Positions 26,860 through 35,359 of a DNA stretch of 64,000 nucleotides are shown piece by piece. The stretch is from Pacificispira sp040217575 (lineage in GTDB: Bacteria; Pseudomonadota; Alphaproteobacteria; UBA8366; Aestuariispiraceae): contig JAVJPW010000006.1 in NCBI GenBank assembly GCA_040217575.1, positions 1,116,001 through 1,180,000 of the forward strand, given 5' to 3'. The notes beneath the pieces were generated by a model. That model saw only the letters and a list, made by a program, of their open reading frames with translations, did no database searches and was not told the DNA's origin. Each line of letters begins with the position of its first letter. Positions within the stretch are counted from its first letter, which is position 1. The translations under genes were made by a program, and so were the position numbers.

Positions 26860-28229
26860 CCGGCCTTACGAACCGCACGATCCTGGCGTATGCGGCCATT
26901 GCGGTCCTGTTGCTGGCGGTCGGTTTCATCCAGTCCTGGTCCGTGGCGCTGGTCATGATCAACCTGTGTCTGATTTCCGCGATCATGGCCCTGGGCGTCA
27001 ACATTCAATGGGGCTATGCCGGGCTGTTCAGCGCGGGAACGGTCGGTTTCATCGCTCTGGGCGGTGTATCGGCGGTGCTGATATCCGAAGTCCCGGTCTA
27101 TGAGGCGTGGAGCGTCGGCGGCGTCAATCTGGCATTTTCCGTCGCGGCCCTGGCGGGCGTCATCGCGCTGGTCTTTGTCGTTCTGGCCTATGTTCCAGCC
27201 GGAACCCTGCGGCGTCTTGCCCTGTTTGTCGTGGTCATCGGCGGCTATTTCGTTGTGCGGCAGTTTTTCGATGTGGCAACGGACGCGATTGAGGCGGTGG
27301 ATCCGGCTGCGACCGGATTCCTGGGCGGCCTGGGGCTTCCAATCATCCTGTCTTGGCCGGTCGGCGGCCTGCTGGCGGCGCTTGCCGCATGGGGTATCGG
27401 GAAAATCGCCCTTGGTCTGCGTGCGGATTATCTGGCGATCGCAACGGTCGGGATATCCGAAATCGTCATCGCCATCATCAAGAACGAAGACTGGCTGACC
27501 CGTGGGGTCAAGAATGTCAGCGGGCTGGACCGTCCGGTCCCGCGTGAGGTGGACCTTCAGGAATCGCCGAATTTCCTGGGCTGGGTTGAAAGCCTGCACA
27601 GCGGTTCGCTGGAAGGCCTGACCGGGGATGCGCGGCTGGATGCAATTCGCGACTATGCGCAGACCGATGCCAGTATTTTCGTGAAGCTTTGCTATATGGC
27701 GCTGTTCGCGGCGGTACTGCTGGCCCTGTTCACGCTGGCACAGCGGGCGTTGAATTCCCCCTGGGGTCGGATGATGCGTGCCATCCGCGACAATGAGGTC
27801 GCTGCCGAAGCCATGGGCAAGGATGTCACCAAACGCCACCTTCAGACCTTTGTCATCGGGTCTGCGGTGATCGGGGTTGCCGGGGCCATGCTGACGACGC
27901 TGGACGGACAATTCATTCCGGGCACCTATAACCCGCTGCGCTTCACCTTCCTGGTCTGGGTCATGGTGATCGTAGGCGGGTCGGGCAACAATCACGGGTC
28001 GGTCATCGGCGGCTTTCTGATCTGGTTCGCCTGGATTCAGGCGGAACCCGCCGGCGCATGGCTTTTGGATGTGCTTACCGCTGCCCTTGCGGAAGACAAT
28101 CCGCTGCGCCAACATCTGATCGACTCGGCGGCGTACATGCGCCCGCTGTTCATGGGGCTTGTCCTGCTGTTCGCAATGCGGTTCAGTCCCAAGGGAATTC
28201 TGCCGGAACCGGTGCGCGCGAACCGATAG
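26856..28229 (+). CDS. Liv-type ABC transporter permease (LivM family), system 2, long form
   Basis: A 457-aa permease, over 100 residues longer than its counterpart in system 1 (340 aa). Extra material includes an additional helix pair near residues 95-135 and a loop at about 225-265 (SGLDRPVPREVDLQESPN). The LivM core (LGVNIQWGYAGLFSAGTVGF; RAIRDNEVAAEAMGKDV) is intact. Long LivM proteins are common in alphaproteobacterial amino acid/amide systems. It is followed by a stem-loop and the binding-protein gene. Confidence 0.9.
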   Translation: MTGLTNRTILAYAAIAVLLLAVGFIQSWSVALVMINLCLISAIMALGVNIQWGYAGLFSAGTVGFIALGGVSAVLISEVPVYEAWSVGGVNLAFSVAALAGVIALVFVVLAYVPAGTLRRLALFVVVIGGYFVVRQFFDVATDAIEAVDPAATGFLGGLGLPIILSWPVGGLLAALAAWGIGKIALGLRADYLAIATVGISEIVIAIIKNEDWLTRGVKNVSGLDRPVPREVDLQESPNFLGWVESLHSGSLEGLTGDARLDAIRDYAQTDASIFVKLCYMALFAAVLLALFTLAQRALNSPWGRMMRAIRDNEVAAEAMGKDVTKRHLQTFVIGSAVIGVAGAMLTTLDGQFIPGTYNPLRFTFLVWVMVIVGGSGNNHGSVIGGFLIWFAWIQAEPAGAWLLDVLTAALAEDNPLRQHLIDSAAYMRPLFMGLVLLFAMRFSPKGILPEPVRANR

Positions 28230-28269
28230 AAGAATTTGGACGCGCAACCACGGCCCGACGGAAAATCAA

Positions 28270-28288
28270 CCGTCCCGCGGGGGGACGG
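28270..28288 (+). other. Stem-loop between permease and binding-protein genes
   Basis: A 7-bp stem CCGTCCC/GGGACGG (28270-28276 with 28282-28288) around GCGGG, 23 bp before the binding-protein start and without a T tract. A hairpin here may protect the 5' end of a processed binding-protein mRNA and raise its level relative to the permease. Inference from position. Confidence 0.5.
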
Positions 28289-28311
28289 ACCTAAACAGGA
28301 GAGGTACTGAA

Positions 28312-29502
28312 ATGAGGAAACTACTTCTGGCATCCAGCGTTCTTGCGATGGGGCTGGGCGCGGCGACTGCCGCCCAGGCCGAAGTCAAGATCGGTGTGAT
28401 CCTGGGCTTCACGGGGCCTATCGAATCGCTGACGCCCGACATGGCGTCCGGTGCCGAAATGGCGATGAGCGAAGTCAGCGAAAGCGGCGCGCTTCTGGGG
28501 GGCGAAACAGTTACCCCGGTGCGCGGCGACTCCACCTGTATCGATTCCGCTGCTGCGACGGCGGCCGCCGAACGGTTGATCACCTCTGACGGCGTTGCCG
28601 CCATTATGGGGGCCGACTGTTCCGGTGTGACGACCGCGATCGCGGAAAACGTCGCCGTTCCCAATGGCGTCGTCATGATTTCGCCGTCCGCTACGTCGCC
28701 GGCACTGTCGACCATCGATGACAACGGCTATTTCTTCCGTACCTCGCCGTCCGATGCGCGTCAGGGCCAGGTCCTGTCGGACATTCTTAACGACCGTGGC
28801 ATCAACACGATCGCCGTGACCTACACCAACAACGACTACGGCAAGGGCCTCGCGGATGCGTTCCAGGCGGCCTATGAAGCCAGTGGCGGTACAGTCACCG
28901 TTTCGGTGCCGCACGAAGACGGCAAGGCGGACTATTCTGCCGAAGTCGCGACGCTGGCCGCGTCCGGTGCGGAACATCTGGGCGTGTTCGGCTATGTCGA
29001 TCAGGGCGGCCGCGGAATCATCGAAAACTCGCTGGATACCGGCGCGTTCGAACAGTTCATCCTGGCCGATGGCATGATCGGGGATTCCCTGGTTGAAGCG
29101 ATTGGCGATGCGCTGAACGGCACCGTCGGCACGCTGCCGGGCAACGAATCCGATGGGGCCGCGCGCTTCATGGAACTGGCGGCTTCGATGGGTGTGAACG
29201 GCGAAGGCCCGTTCGTCCCGGAAAGCTATGACGCAGCCGCGCTGATCCTGCTGGCAATGCAGGCGGCGGGTTCGGCCAACAGCGCCGATTTCGCAGCCCA
29301 TGTCATGGACGTCGCGAATGCGCCGGGTGAACAGATCCTGCCGGGTGAACTGGCAAAGGGTCTTGAGATCCTCGCTAACGGCGGTGAGATCGACTATGTC
29401 GGCGCGACTGCGGTCGAACTGATCGGCCCGGGTGAAGCGGCTGGTTCTTACCGTGAACTGCTTGTCGAAGGCGGTGCATTCACGACGGTCCAGATTCGCT
29501 GA
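28312..29502 (+). CDS. Liv-type ABC transporter substrate-binding protein, system 2
   Basis: A 396-aa periplasmic binding protein with a clear signal peptide (MRKLLLASSV, cleavage after AQA) and a type-1 fold beginning EVKIGVILGFTGPIE. The motif ISPSATSPALS and the hinge segment YTNNDYGKGLADAF are typical of the LivK/amide-binding group. ATG at 28312 is preceded by AGGAGAGG. It is encoded last in the operon, unlike system 1 where it is first. Placement after D-carbamoylase and D-transaminase suggests a D-amino acid, carbamoyl-amino acid or amide ligand; this is inference. Confidence 0.92.
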   Translation: MRKLLLASSVLAMGLGAATAAQAEVKIGVILGFTGPIESLTPDMASGAEMAMSEVSESGALLGGETVTPVRGDSTCIDSAAATAAAERLITSDGVAAIMGADCSGVTTAIAENVAVPNGVVMISPSATSPALSTIDDNGYFFRTSPSDARQGQVLSDILNDRGINTIAVTYTNNDYGKGLADAFQAAYEASGGTVTVSVPHEDGKADYSAEVATLAASGAEHLGVFGYVDQGGRGIIENSLDTGAFEQFILADGMIGDSLVEAIGDALNGTVGTLPGNESDGAARFMELAASMGVNGEGPFVPESYDAAALILLAMQAAGSANSADFAAHVMDVANAPGEQILPGELAKGLEILANGGEIDYVGATAVELIGPGEAAGSYRELLVEGGAFTTVQIR

Positions 29503-29528
29503 TCTCCAGCGAACAAACTGCTTTAAAG

Positions 29529-29561
29529 CGGCCCGGTGCCTGATTGGTACCGGGCCGTTTT
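29529..29561 (+). terminator. Rho-independent terminator of transporter operon 2
   Basis: A 12-bp stem (29529-29540 with 29546-29557, one G.T wobble), 5-nt loop TGATT and then TTTTCTTT. It lies 27 bp after the binding-protein stop and before the convergent SLC13 gene. Confidence 0.88.
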
Positions 29562-29576
29562 CTTTCGCGATGGCGA

Positions 29577-31433
29577 CTACAGCCCGTACCAGACGGGCGC
29601 GAACAGGCTGAATGTCACCCAGCAGATGACCAGAAGCGGCAGGCCCGCCTTTATAAAGTCCCGGAATTTATATCCGCCCGGAGCCATGACCAGAAGGTTA
29701 GTCTGATACCCGACCGGACTGGCGAATGAACAGTTGGCTGCAAAAACGACCGCGACAGCAAACGCTTCCGGCGGAACGCCGATGTCGCGCGCGATTGCAA
29801 CGGCGATGGGTGTGAACAGGACGGCCGTTGCCTTGGTCGACAGAATGTTCGCCAGCATAGCCGTCAAAAGGAAAAAGCCGGACAGAATGACTGCCGGACT
29901 GGCATCGCCCAGAACCACCACCAATCCATGGGCCAGAAACGCCGCGCCGCCTGTGACTTGCATGGCGCTTCCCAGTGCCAGTGCGGCCGCGATCAAAAGG
30001 ATGATCTTGTAATCCAGGGCGCGGATCGCCTCTTCCAGTGATATCGCGCCCACCATGATCATCGCGACCGCACCCGAAAGGGCGGCGACTTCGGTCGGTA
30101 TGACGCCGGTTGCCGCCGCGGTAATTGTCCCGAAAAATATCAGGGTTGCGCGCTTGGCATGGTGGGGCTGTGGCAGATCCTCTGCCGACCATTCCATCAG
30201 CACGACTTCCTGGCTGCCGCGCAGTGCCTCGATATCGGCCCGCCGCCCCTGAATCAGAAGGACGTCGCCTGCCTCCAACGGGATCTCCGTCGGTTTCGCC
30301 CGCTGCATTCGACTGCGTCGTTCCAGGCCAAGGACCACGCAATCATACCGGAACCGGAACCCGATCGCGTCGAGCGTCCTGCCGATCATTCGCGAAGACG
30401 GGGTTACCATGACTTCGGCCACGGACTGTTTGCCGGTGCGCCAGCGCGCATCGCTTTCAATCATCTGTGCCAGGTTGCTTTGACGCATGATCCGGGGCGT
30501 GAGCGCGCCAGGATTTTCGCGATGGAACCGGATCAGTTTTTCGCGCGTCGCCGCAACGACCAGAACGTCGTCGGTCTTGAGCGGCCCGCAGTCATAGGGC
30601 GGTGTGAAAACCTCTCCATCCCGTTCGATGGACAGTACGGTTATGTCGGCCAGATCGGGAAAGAAACCGCCCTTGGGTTCCATTCCATTCAATGCCCCAC
30701 GACCATCGACCTGGATCTGGGCCTTGAACTGTTTCGCCTGTTCACGTTCCGTGGGCGTTTCCCCTTCACGGTCCGGCAGCAGACGCGGCAGGACCGTCAG
30801 GACATAAATCATGCCGACCCCGGCGACGACCAGTCCTGGAACCGTGAAGCTGAAGAAACTGAACCCTTCCTCCCCCAGTTCGATCATGGCCGAGGATACA
30901 AGCAGGTTGGTCGACGACCCTATCAGGGTGGTCATGCCGCCCAGAATGGCCGCGAAACTAAGCGGCATCATATAGCGGCCGGGCGGGCGATCACTTCGGA
31001 TCGCAAGTGCCTGCATGATGGGGATGAACAGAACGACGACCGGAATGTTGTTCAACAGGGCGGAAACGGCACCGACCAGCAGAAGGGCCAACCCCGCCGC
31101 CGCCACCGGTCGGCCTTTGGCGGCCGTATGCACAAGGGACGACGCGCTTTCCAGGGCACCGGTTCGGTTCAACCCTTCACCCAGGATCAAAAGGGCCAGG
31201 ACGGTCAGCATTGCAGGGTTGGCAAAGCCGGAAAGAAGACGTCCGGCATCCAGCATGTTCCGGCCCGTTTCGTCCCGGATCGGCAACAGGTGAAACATCA
31301 CCATCAGTGCACAGATGACGGCAAGCGAGGTTATCTCCATCGCCAGCTTTTCCGACGCATAGAGGTAGAGCGCTACAACGATCAGTCCGAAGACCAGCGC
31401 CATTTCCAGGGTCTGAATGTCCAGATCCTGCAT
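29577..31433 (-). CDS. SLC13-family permease with two RCK_C (TrkA-C) domains
   Basis: A 618-aa inner-membrane carrier of the divalent-anion/Na+ symporter type. N- and C-terminal membrane blocks flank a cytoplasmic insertion at about residues 205-390 with two TrkA_C-like modules (around FFPDLADITVLSIERDGE and GRTLDAIGFRFRYDC). Conserved NNIPVVVLFIP and SSTNLLVSSAM match the family. The frame runs upstream to 31592, but ATG 31433 with AAAGGAAA starts the first helix region. Substrate could be sulfate, dicarboxylate or another anion; sequence alone cannot say. Divergent from hpd. Confidence 0.88.
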   Translation of the reverse strand: MQDLDIQTLEMALVFGLIVVALYLYASEKLAMEITSLAVICALMVMFHLLPIRDETGRNMLDAGRLLSGFANPAMLTVLALLILGEGLNRTGALESASSLVHTAAKGRPVAAAGLALLLVGAVSALLNNIPVVVLFIPIMQALAIRSDRPPGRYMMPLSFAAILGGMTTLIGSSTNLLVSSAMIELGEEGFSFFSFTVPGLVVAGVGMIYVLTVLPRLLPDREGETPTEREQAKQFKAQIQVDGRGALNGMEPKGGFFPDLADITVLSIERDGEVFTPPYDCGPLKTDDVLVVAATREKLIRFHRENPGALTPRIMRQSNLAQMIESDARWRTGKQSVAEVMVTPSSRMIGRTLDAIGFRFRYDCVVLGLERRSRMQRAKPTEIPLEAGDVLLIQGRRADIEALRGSQEVVLMEWSAEDLPQPHHAKRATLIFFGTITAAATGVIPTEVAALSGAVAMIMVGAISLEEAIRALDYKIILLIAAALALGSAMQVTGGAAFLAHGLVVVLGDASPAVILSGFFLLTAMLANILSTKATAVLFTPIAVAIARDIGVPPEAFAVAVVFAANCSFASPVGYQTNLLVMAPGGYKFRDFIKAGLPLLVICWVTFSLFAPVWYGL

Positions 31434-31585
31434 GGGCCATTTCCTTTTCCGATTGAAGCCTTTCGGGCCATCCGTGTCCGGCGAAGGGTTGCACAGTAAG
31501 GAATTGTAAATCAACCAAATCCGTTGCCGCGTCGCGGAGGCGCAGGCGTTCGCCGCGCCCCTTGGAACCATCGGTGAAAATCGCC

Positions 31586-31626
31586 ATATCACTAATCAGA
31601 TAGCGTGTGGAGCGCTGATGTGATAT
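31586..31626. promoter_or_regulatory. Nested inverted repeat in the SLC13/hpd intergenic region
   Basis: ATATCAC (31586-31592) and GTGATAT (31620-31626) are perfect inverted arms 27 bp apart. They enclose further dyads, ATCAG/CTGAT (31596-31600, 31615-31619) and AGCG/CGCT (31602-31605, 31613-31616). Candidate operator for either divergent gene. The rest of the 336-bp gap (31434-31769) holds no gene that I can support, apart from the palindrome at 31703-31718. Confidence 0.45.
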
Positions 31627-31702
31627 GACGAACACCATGGTTCTCGTCATTGCTCAAACTCTGTCCAAAAGCGTGCGCGGCATTGCCTGCGCGCCCCCTG
31701 TG

Positions 31703-31718
31703 TTGCTGACGTAAGCAA
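31703..31718 (+). promoter_or_regulatory. 16-bp palindrome upstream of hpd
   Basis: TTGCTGACGTAAGCAA: symmetric except at two positions. It ends 51 bp before the hpd ATG, a typical operator/promoter distance. The binding regulator is unknown; no regulator gene is adjacent. Confidence 0.5.
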
Positions 31719-31769
31719 GCCAACTTTTTCAGCATTACAATCAGGTTAGACAGAGATAGGAGAGCCGCA

Positions 31770-32852
31770 ATGCCGGATCTTTTCGACAATCCCATGGGGC
31801 TGGACGGGTTTGAATTCGTCGAATTCGCCTCGCCCGAACCGAATGTCCTGGAACCCGTCTTCGAAATGATGGGATTTACCCATGTTGCGAACCATCGATC
31901 GAAACAGGTGAAACTGTTCCGGCAGGGGGACATCAATTTCATCATCAACGGCGAGCCCGAAAGTCTGGCCGCCTATTTCGCGGAAGAACACGGGCCTTCG
32001 CCCTGCGGCATGGCCTTTCGTGTTCGTGACTCCCACAAGGCCTATGCCCGCGCTCTGAAGCATGGTGCCCAGCCGCTGGATATAAAGCCGGGTCCGATGG
32101 AACTGCGCCTGCCGGCCATCAAGGGCATCGGTAATGCACCGATATACCTGATCGACCGTTATCAGGAAGGATCGTCGATATACGATATCGATTTCGAATA
32201 TCTGGAAGGTGTGGACAGGCATCCGGTGGGGTGCGGCTTCCACACGCTGGACCACCTGACGCACAACGTCTATCGCGGGCGCATGGCCTTCTGGGCGGAC
32301 TATTACGAACGCCTTTTCAACTTCCGCGAAATCCGGTTCTTTGACATCAAAGGGGAATATACCGGGCTGACATCGAAGGCGATGACGGCACCGGACGGCA
32401 AGATCCGGATTCCACTGAACGAGGAAGCGTCGAACGCAACCGGCCAGATCGAGGAATTCCTGATGGCCTTCAACGGGGAGGGAATCCAGCATATCGCGCT
32501 GGCGTGCGACGACCTGATCGGCTGTTGGGACAAGCTGAAGGCGAAGGGCCTGCCCTTCATGACCGCGCCGCCGGAAACCTATTATGAGATGCTGGACGAA
32601 CGTCTGCCGGGACATGGGGAACCCGTTGACGAACTAAAGGCGCGCGGAATCCTGTTGGACGGTTCGACCGAAGAAGGCGACCCGCGACTGCTGCTGCAGA
32701 TATTCTCCCAAACCATGCTGGGACCGGTCTTTTTCGAATTCATCCAACGCAAAAAGGACGACGGATTCGGAGAGGGGAATTTCAAGGCCCTGTTCGAATC
32801 TATCGAACGCGACCAGATCCGCCGCGGTGTCCTGGAAGGAGAACCGGCATGA
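31770..32852 (+). CDS. hpd: 4-hydroxyphenylpyruvate dioxygenase
   Basis: A 360-aa Fe(II)-dependent dioxygenase that turns 4-hydroxyphenylpyruvate into homogentisate in Tyr/Phe catabolism. Two VOC-like halves. The Fe ligands His162 (in DHLTHNVYRG), His241 (GIQHIAL) and Glu323 (PVFFEFIQR) are all present, in the positions known from Pseudomonas HPPD. ATG at 31770 with AGGAGA upstream. It is coupled by ATGA overlap to a VOC-fold gene. No homogentisate dioxygenase or fumarylacetoacetase gene lies in this window. Confidence 0.95.
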   Translation: MPDLFDNPMGLDGFEFVEFASPEPNVLEPVFEMMGFTHVANHRSKQVKLFRQGDINFIINGEPESLAAYFAEEHGPSPCGMAFRVRDSHKAYARALKHGAQPLDIKPGPMELRLPAIKGIGNAPIYLIDRYQEGSSIYDIDFEYLEGVDRHPVGCGFHTLDHLTHNVYRGRMAFWADYYERLFNFREIRFFDIKGEYTGLTSKAMTAPDGKIRIPLNEEASNATGQIEEFLMAFNGEGIQHIALACDDLIGCWDKLKAKGLPFMTAPPETYYEMLDERLPGHGEPVDELKARGILLDGSTEEGDPRLLLQIFSQTMLGPVFFEFIQRKKDDGFGEGNFKALFESIERDQIRRGVLEGEPA

Positions 32853-33382
32853 GCATGCTGAAAGGTGTTCACCACGTCGCATACCGCTGCAGGGACGCGA
32901 AACAAACCGTCGAATGGTACGGCAAGTACCTGGGAATGGAATTTATCCTGGCGATTGCGGAAAACGAAGTGCCGTCGACGAAGGAACCCGACCCCTACAT
33001 GCATGTGTTCCTGAATGCAGGGGGCGGTAACGTACTGGCCTTCTTTGAATTACCGACCAAGCCGGACATGGGAAAGGATCCGAACACCCCGACCTGGGTT
33101 CAGCATTTGGCAATCCGTGTCGAAAGCATGGATGACCTGTTGGCGACGAAAGCGAAACTGGAGGCGGATGGGATCGACGTGATCGGTCCCGTCAATCACA
33201 CCATCTTTCAGTCGATTTATTTCTTTGACCCGAACGGTCACCGCCTGGAACTAGCGGTCGATACCAAAACACCGGACATGGACCGGCGTCTGGATGACGT
33301 CAAATGGGACATGCTGAATGAATGGGCGGAAACCCGCCGTGCACCGGACCATGCCCGCTGGATGCATGACGGCAGTGCTTAA
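32849..33382 (+). CDS. VOC-family (glyoxalase/dioxygenase fold) protein
   Basis: A 177-aa single VOC domain. Likely metal ligands are His in GVHHVAYR, His in WVQHLAIR and Glu in HRLELAV. Substrate not identifiable. The ATGA overlap with hpd (32849-32852) indicates co-translation and a role near tyrosine degradation. A terminator for the facing gene follows at 33410-33450. Confidence 0.85.
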   Translation: MSMLKGVHHVAYRCRDAKQTVEWYGKYLGMEFILAIAENEVPSTKEPDPYMHVFLNAGGGNVLAFFELPTKPDMGKDPNTPTWVQHLAIRVESMDDLLATKAKLEADGIDVIGPVNHTIFQSIYFFDPNGHRLELAVDTKTPDMDRRLDDVKWDMLNEWAETRRAPDHARWMHDGSA

Positions 33383-33409
33383 GTCAGCCCTGCGCCCCTA
33401 CCAGACCTG

Positions 33410-33450
33410 AAAAAGCAGAACGCCGCGCCGGGAAGATCCGACGCGGCGTT
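33410..33450 (-). terminator. Rho-independent terminator of the peptide-type binding-protein gene
   Basis: Read on the minus strand: stem AACGCCGCG with CGCGGCGTT (33442-33450 and 33419-33427), 14-nt loop, then CTGC and five T (33414-33410). It lies 27 bp past the stop of the gene at 33477-35039 and may also serve the convergent VOC gene. Confidence 0.8.
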
Positions 33451-33476
33451 CAAGCTTCGGTACTTACCCGAAACGA

Positions 33477-35039
33477 TTACGCAAACCACCAGCGCGTGGT
33501 CGACCGTTCGCCGTCCATCGCCCAGTTGGACGCGATGTCGTCCGGGGTCATGACATTGTCGCGGGTCGCCCAGACGTAGCTTGCGAACATCGGGCAAACC
33601 AATCCGCCTTCCTGATTCAGGATGACCTGCATTTCGTAATACATCTCACGGCGGCGGTCGGTATCCAGTTCGGACCGTGCCATGATCAGAAGTTCGTCAA
33701 ACCGATCATTCTGCCAGAACGTGTCGTTCCACGGCACGCCGCCCTGATAGGCGATGGCGAATGCCTGGTCTTCGACCGGGCGGCCACCCCAATAGCATGC
33801 GCACCAGCCCTTGTTCATCCAGACGTCCGACCAATAGCCGTCGTTCGGTTCGCGGATGACATTGATGTCGATTCCGGCGGGGCCAGCAGAGTTCTGATAC
33901 AGAACCGCCGCATCCAGCGCACCGGCGAAGGCCGCGTCGGCTGCCGACAGATCGACCGTCAGGTTGGAAAGGCCAGCCTGTTCCAAATACCATTTCGCCT
34001 TGTCCGGATCGTAGGAGGTCTGCTCCATCTCCGTGTTGTGGTAGCGGTTCGCCGGACCGATCGGCGTATCGTTCCCGACAGAACCGTAGCCGAACAGGAT
34101 CTTTTCGACCATTTCTTCACGGTTGACGGCATGTTTCAGAGCCATGCGGACATTGTTGTCGTTGAACGGCGCCTGGTCGGTACGCATCGGGAATGTGTAG
34201 TGCTGCGTACCTGCAGCGGAGTTGATGATAACACCCGGATTGCGCGCCAGAAGATTGACCGTCTTCAGGTCGGGGCGGTCAATCACATCCACATCACCGG
34301 ATACCAGCGCCGTCGTACGCGCGTTCAGGTCAACGATGGACGTCATTTGGATTTCGTTGAACCAGCCGCGATTGCCGGCATCCCAATCGTCCGCCCGGTG
34401 GCTGAGTTCGGCACCGACACCCGGCTCATAATGGTCCAGCTGATAGGCACCACAGCCGATACCGTCCTGCCAATTGGCGGTGCCGTCGGAATTCGCCGGC
34501 AGAATCGGCATGTGATAGTCGGTCACGGTGAAGGGGAAATCCGCGTTGCCGCCGGCCAGTTTGAAAACGACCGTGTCGCCGTCGACGCTGATCTCCTCAA
34601 CCGGTTCCATCTGCGGACCCTGAACGGAAGTCGAATCTTCACCGCGGTGATGGTTCATGGACGCGACCACATCTTCCGGCGTTACGTCCTTGCCATTGCT
34701 GAAGGTCACGCCGCTGCGAATCTTGAAGCGCCATTCCGACGCGTCTGGCGACGCTTCCCAGCTTTCGGCGATTTCCGGTTCCACCGAACCGTCGGAAGCA
34801 ACCTTGGTCAGGTAGTTGTGCATGGCAAACAGCATGCCCAGCTGGAATCCGTTTTCCGCGATACCCGGGTCCAGAGTATCGGAGGTGGAGCCGTGCGCCT
34901 TACCAATACGGAACGTCCCGCCACGGCTGGGGGCGGCCTTTGCCGCCGTTGGTGCGGCAACGCTTGCCGCAACGCCTGTCGCCGCGCTTGCCTTCAAGAA
35001 GGTGCGGCGGTCCAGGCCGGTGTCCAGAATCTTGCTCAT
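33477..35039 (-). CDS. Family 5 ABC transporter substrate-binding protein (peptide/nickel type), Tat-exported
   Basis: A 520-aa extracellular solute-binding protein of SBP_bac_5 type. The N-terminus has a twin-arginine signal (Arg11-Arg12 in LDRRTFLK) with a hydrophobic stretch ending AAKA. The body has the family blocks EPEIAESWEASPDASEW, FKIRSGVTFSNGK and NVRMALKHAVNREE. It is an orphan: no DppB/C/D/F-type permease or ATPase genes adjoin it. Monocistronic, with its own terminator. Ligand unknown. Confidence 0.9.
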   Translation of the reverse strand: MSKILDTGLDRRTFLKASAATGVAASVAAPTAAKAAPSRGGTFRIGKAHGSTSDTLDPGIAENGFQLGMLFAMHNYLTKVASDGSVEPEIAESWEASPDASEWRFKIRSGVTFSNGKDVTPEDVVASMNHHRGEDSTSVQGPQMEPVEEISVDGDTVVFKLAGGNADFPFTVTDYHMPILPANSDGTANWQDGIGCGAYQLDHYEPGVGAELSHRADDWDAGNRGWFNEIQMTSIVDLNARTTALVSGDVDVIDRPDLKTVNLLARNPGVIINSAAGTQHYTFPMRTDQAPFNDNNVRMALKHAVNREEMVEKILFGYGSVGNDTPIGPANRYHNTEMEQTSYDPDKAKWYLEQAGLSNLTVDLSAADAAFAGALDAAVLYQNSAGPAGIDINVIREPNDGYWSDVWMNKGWCACYWGGRPVEDQAFAIAYQGGVPWNDTFWQNDRFDELLIMARSELDTDRRREMYYEMQVILNQEGGLVCPMFASYVWATRDNVMTPDDIASNWAMDGERSTTRWWFA

Positions 35040-35359
35040 ATTCGTAATCCCCTGTTCTTAGTGTTATCCGTTGATTGGATTTGATTTTGGTGAGTCAATT
35101 CCACTCCAGACTTTATGGTCCGGTCAACCCAGTAATGTTCAGGTGGGCGACCCTTTTTCCATCTTTAGCGACATGGGTTCAAGCCGGATTTTGTGGCTTT
35201 TCAGATGTCTGTGCGTATTTGTAGTCACCGCCGGTTGTGAGGGCACCATATCGGCGCGGCTTGAATTGTCGGGCGTATCCTTAACAATGCAGGCGAGGGT
35301 GGCGGCACAGGCTGGCGTGCGCCCGAATGTCACCAGAATCTTGGACGGAACGGTATTCC
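35040..35359. other. 320-bp divergent intergenic region
   Basis: Separates the peptide-type binding-protein gene (minus) from the BKACE gene (plus). It must contain both promoters. I see no convincing RNA gene, palindrome or coding frame in it. The frame of the BKACE gene is open back to 35327, but the extra residues do not look like protein. Confidence 0.5.

Noticed and set aside
26715..28247. Minus-strand open frame of 510 codons
   Set aside because: Antisense to the LivM-type permease of system 2.
30159..31499. Plus-strand open frame of 446 codons
   Set aside because: Antisense to the SLC13 permease, which has clear family motifs.
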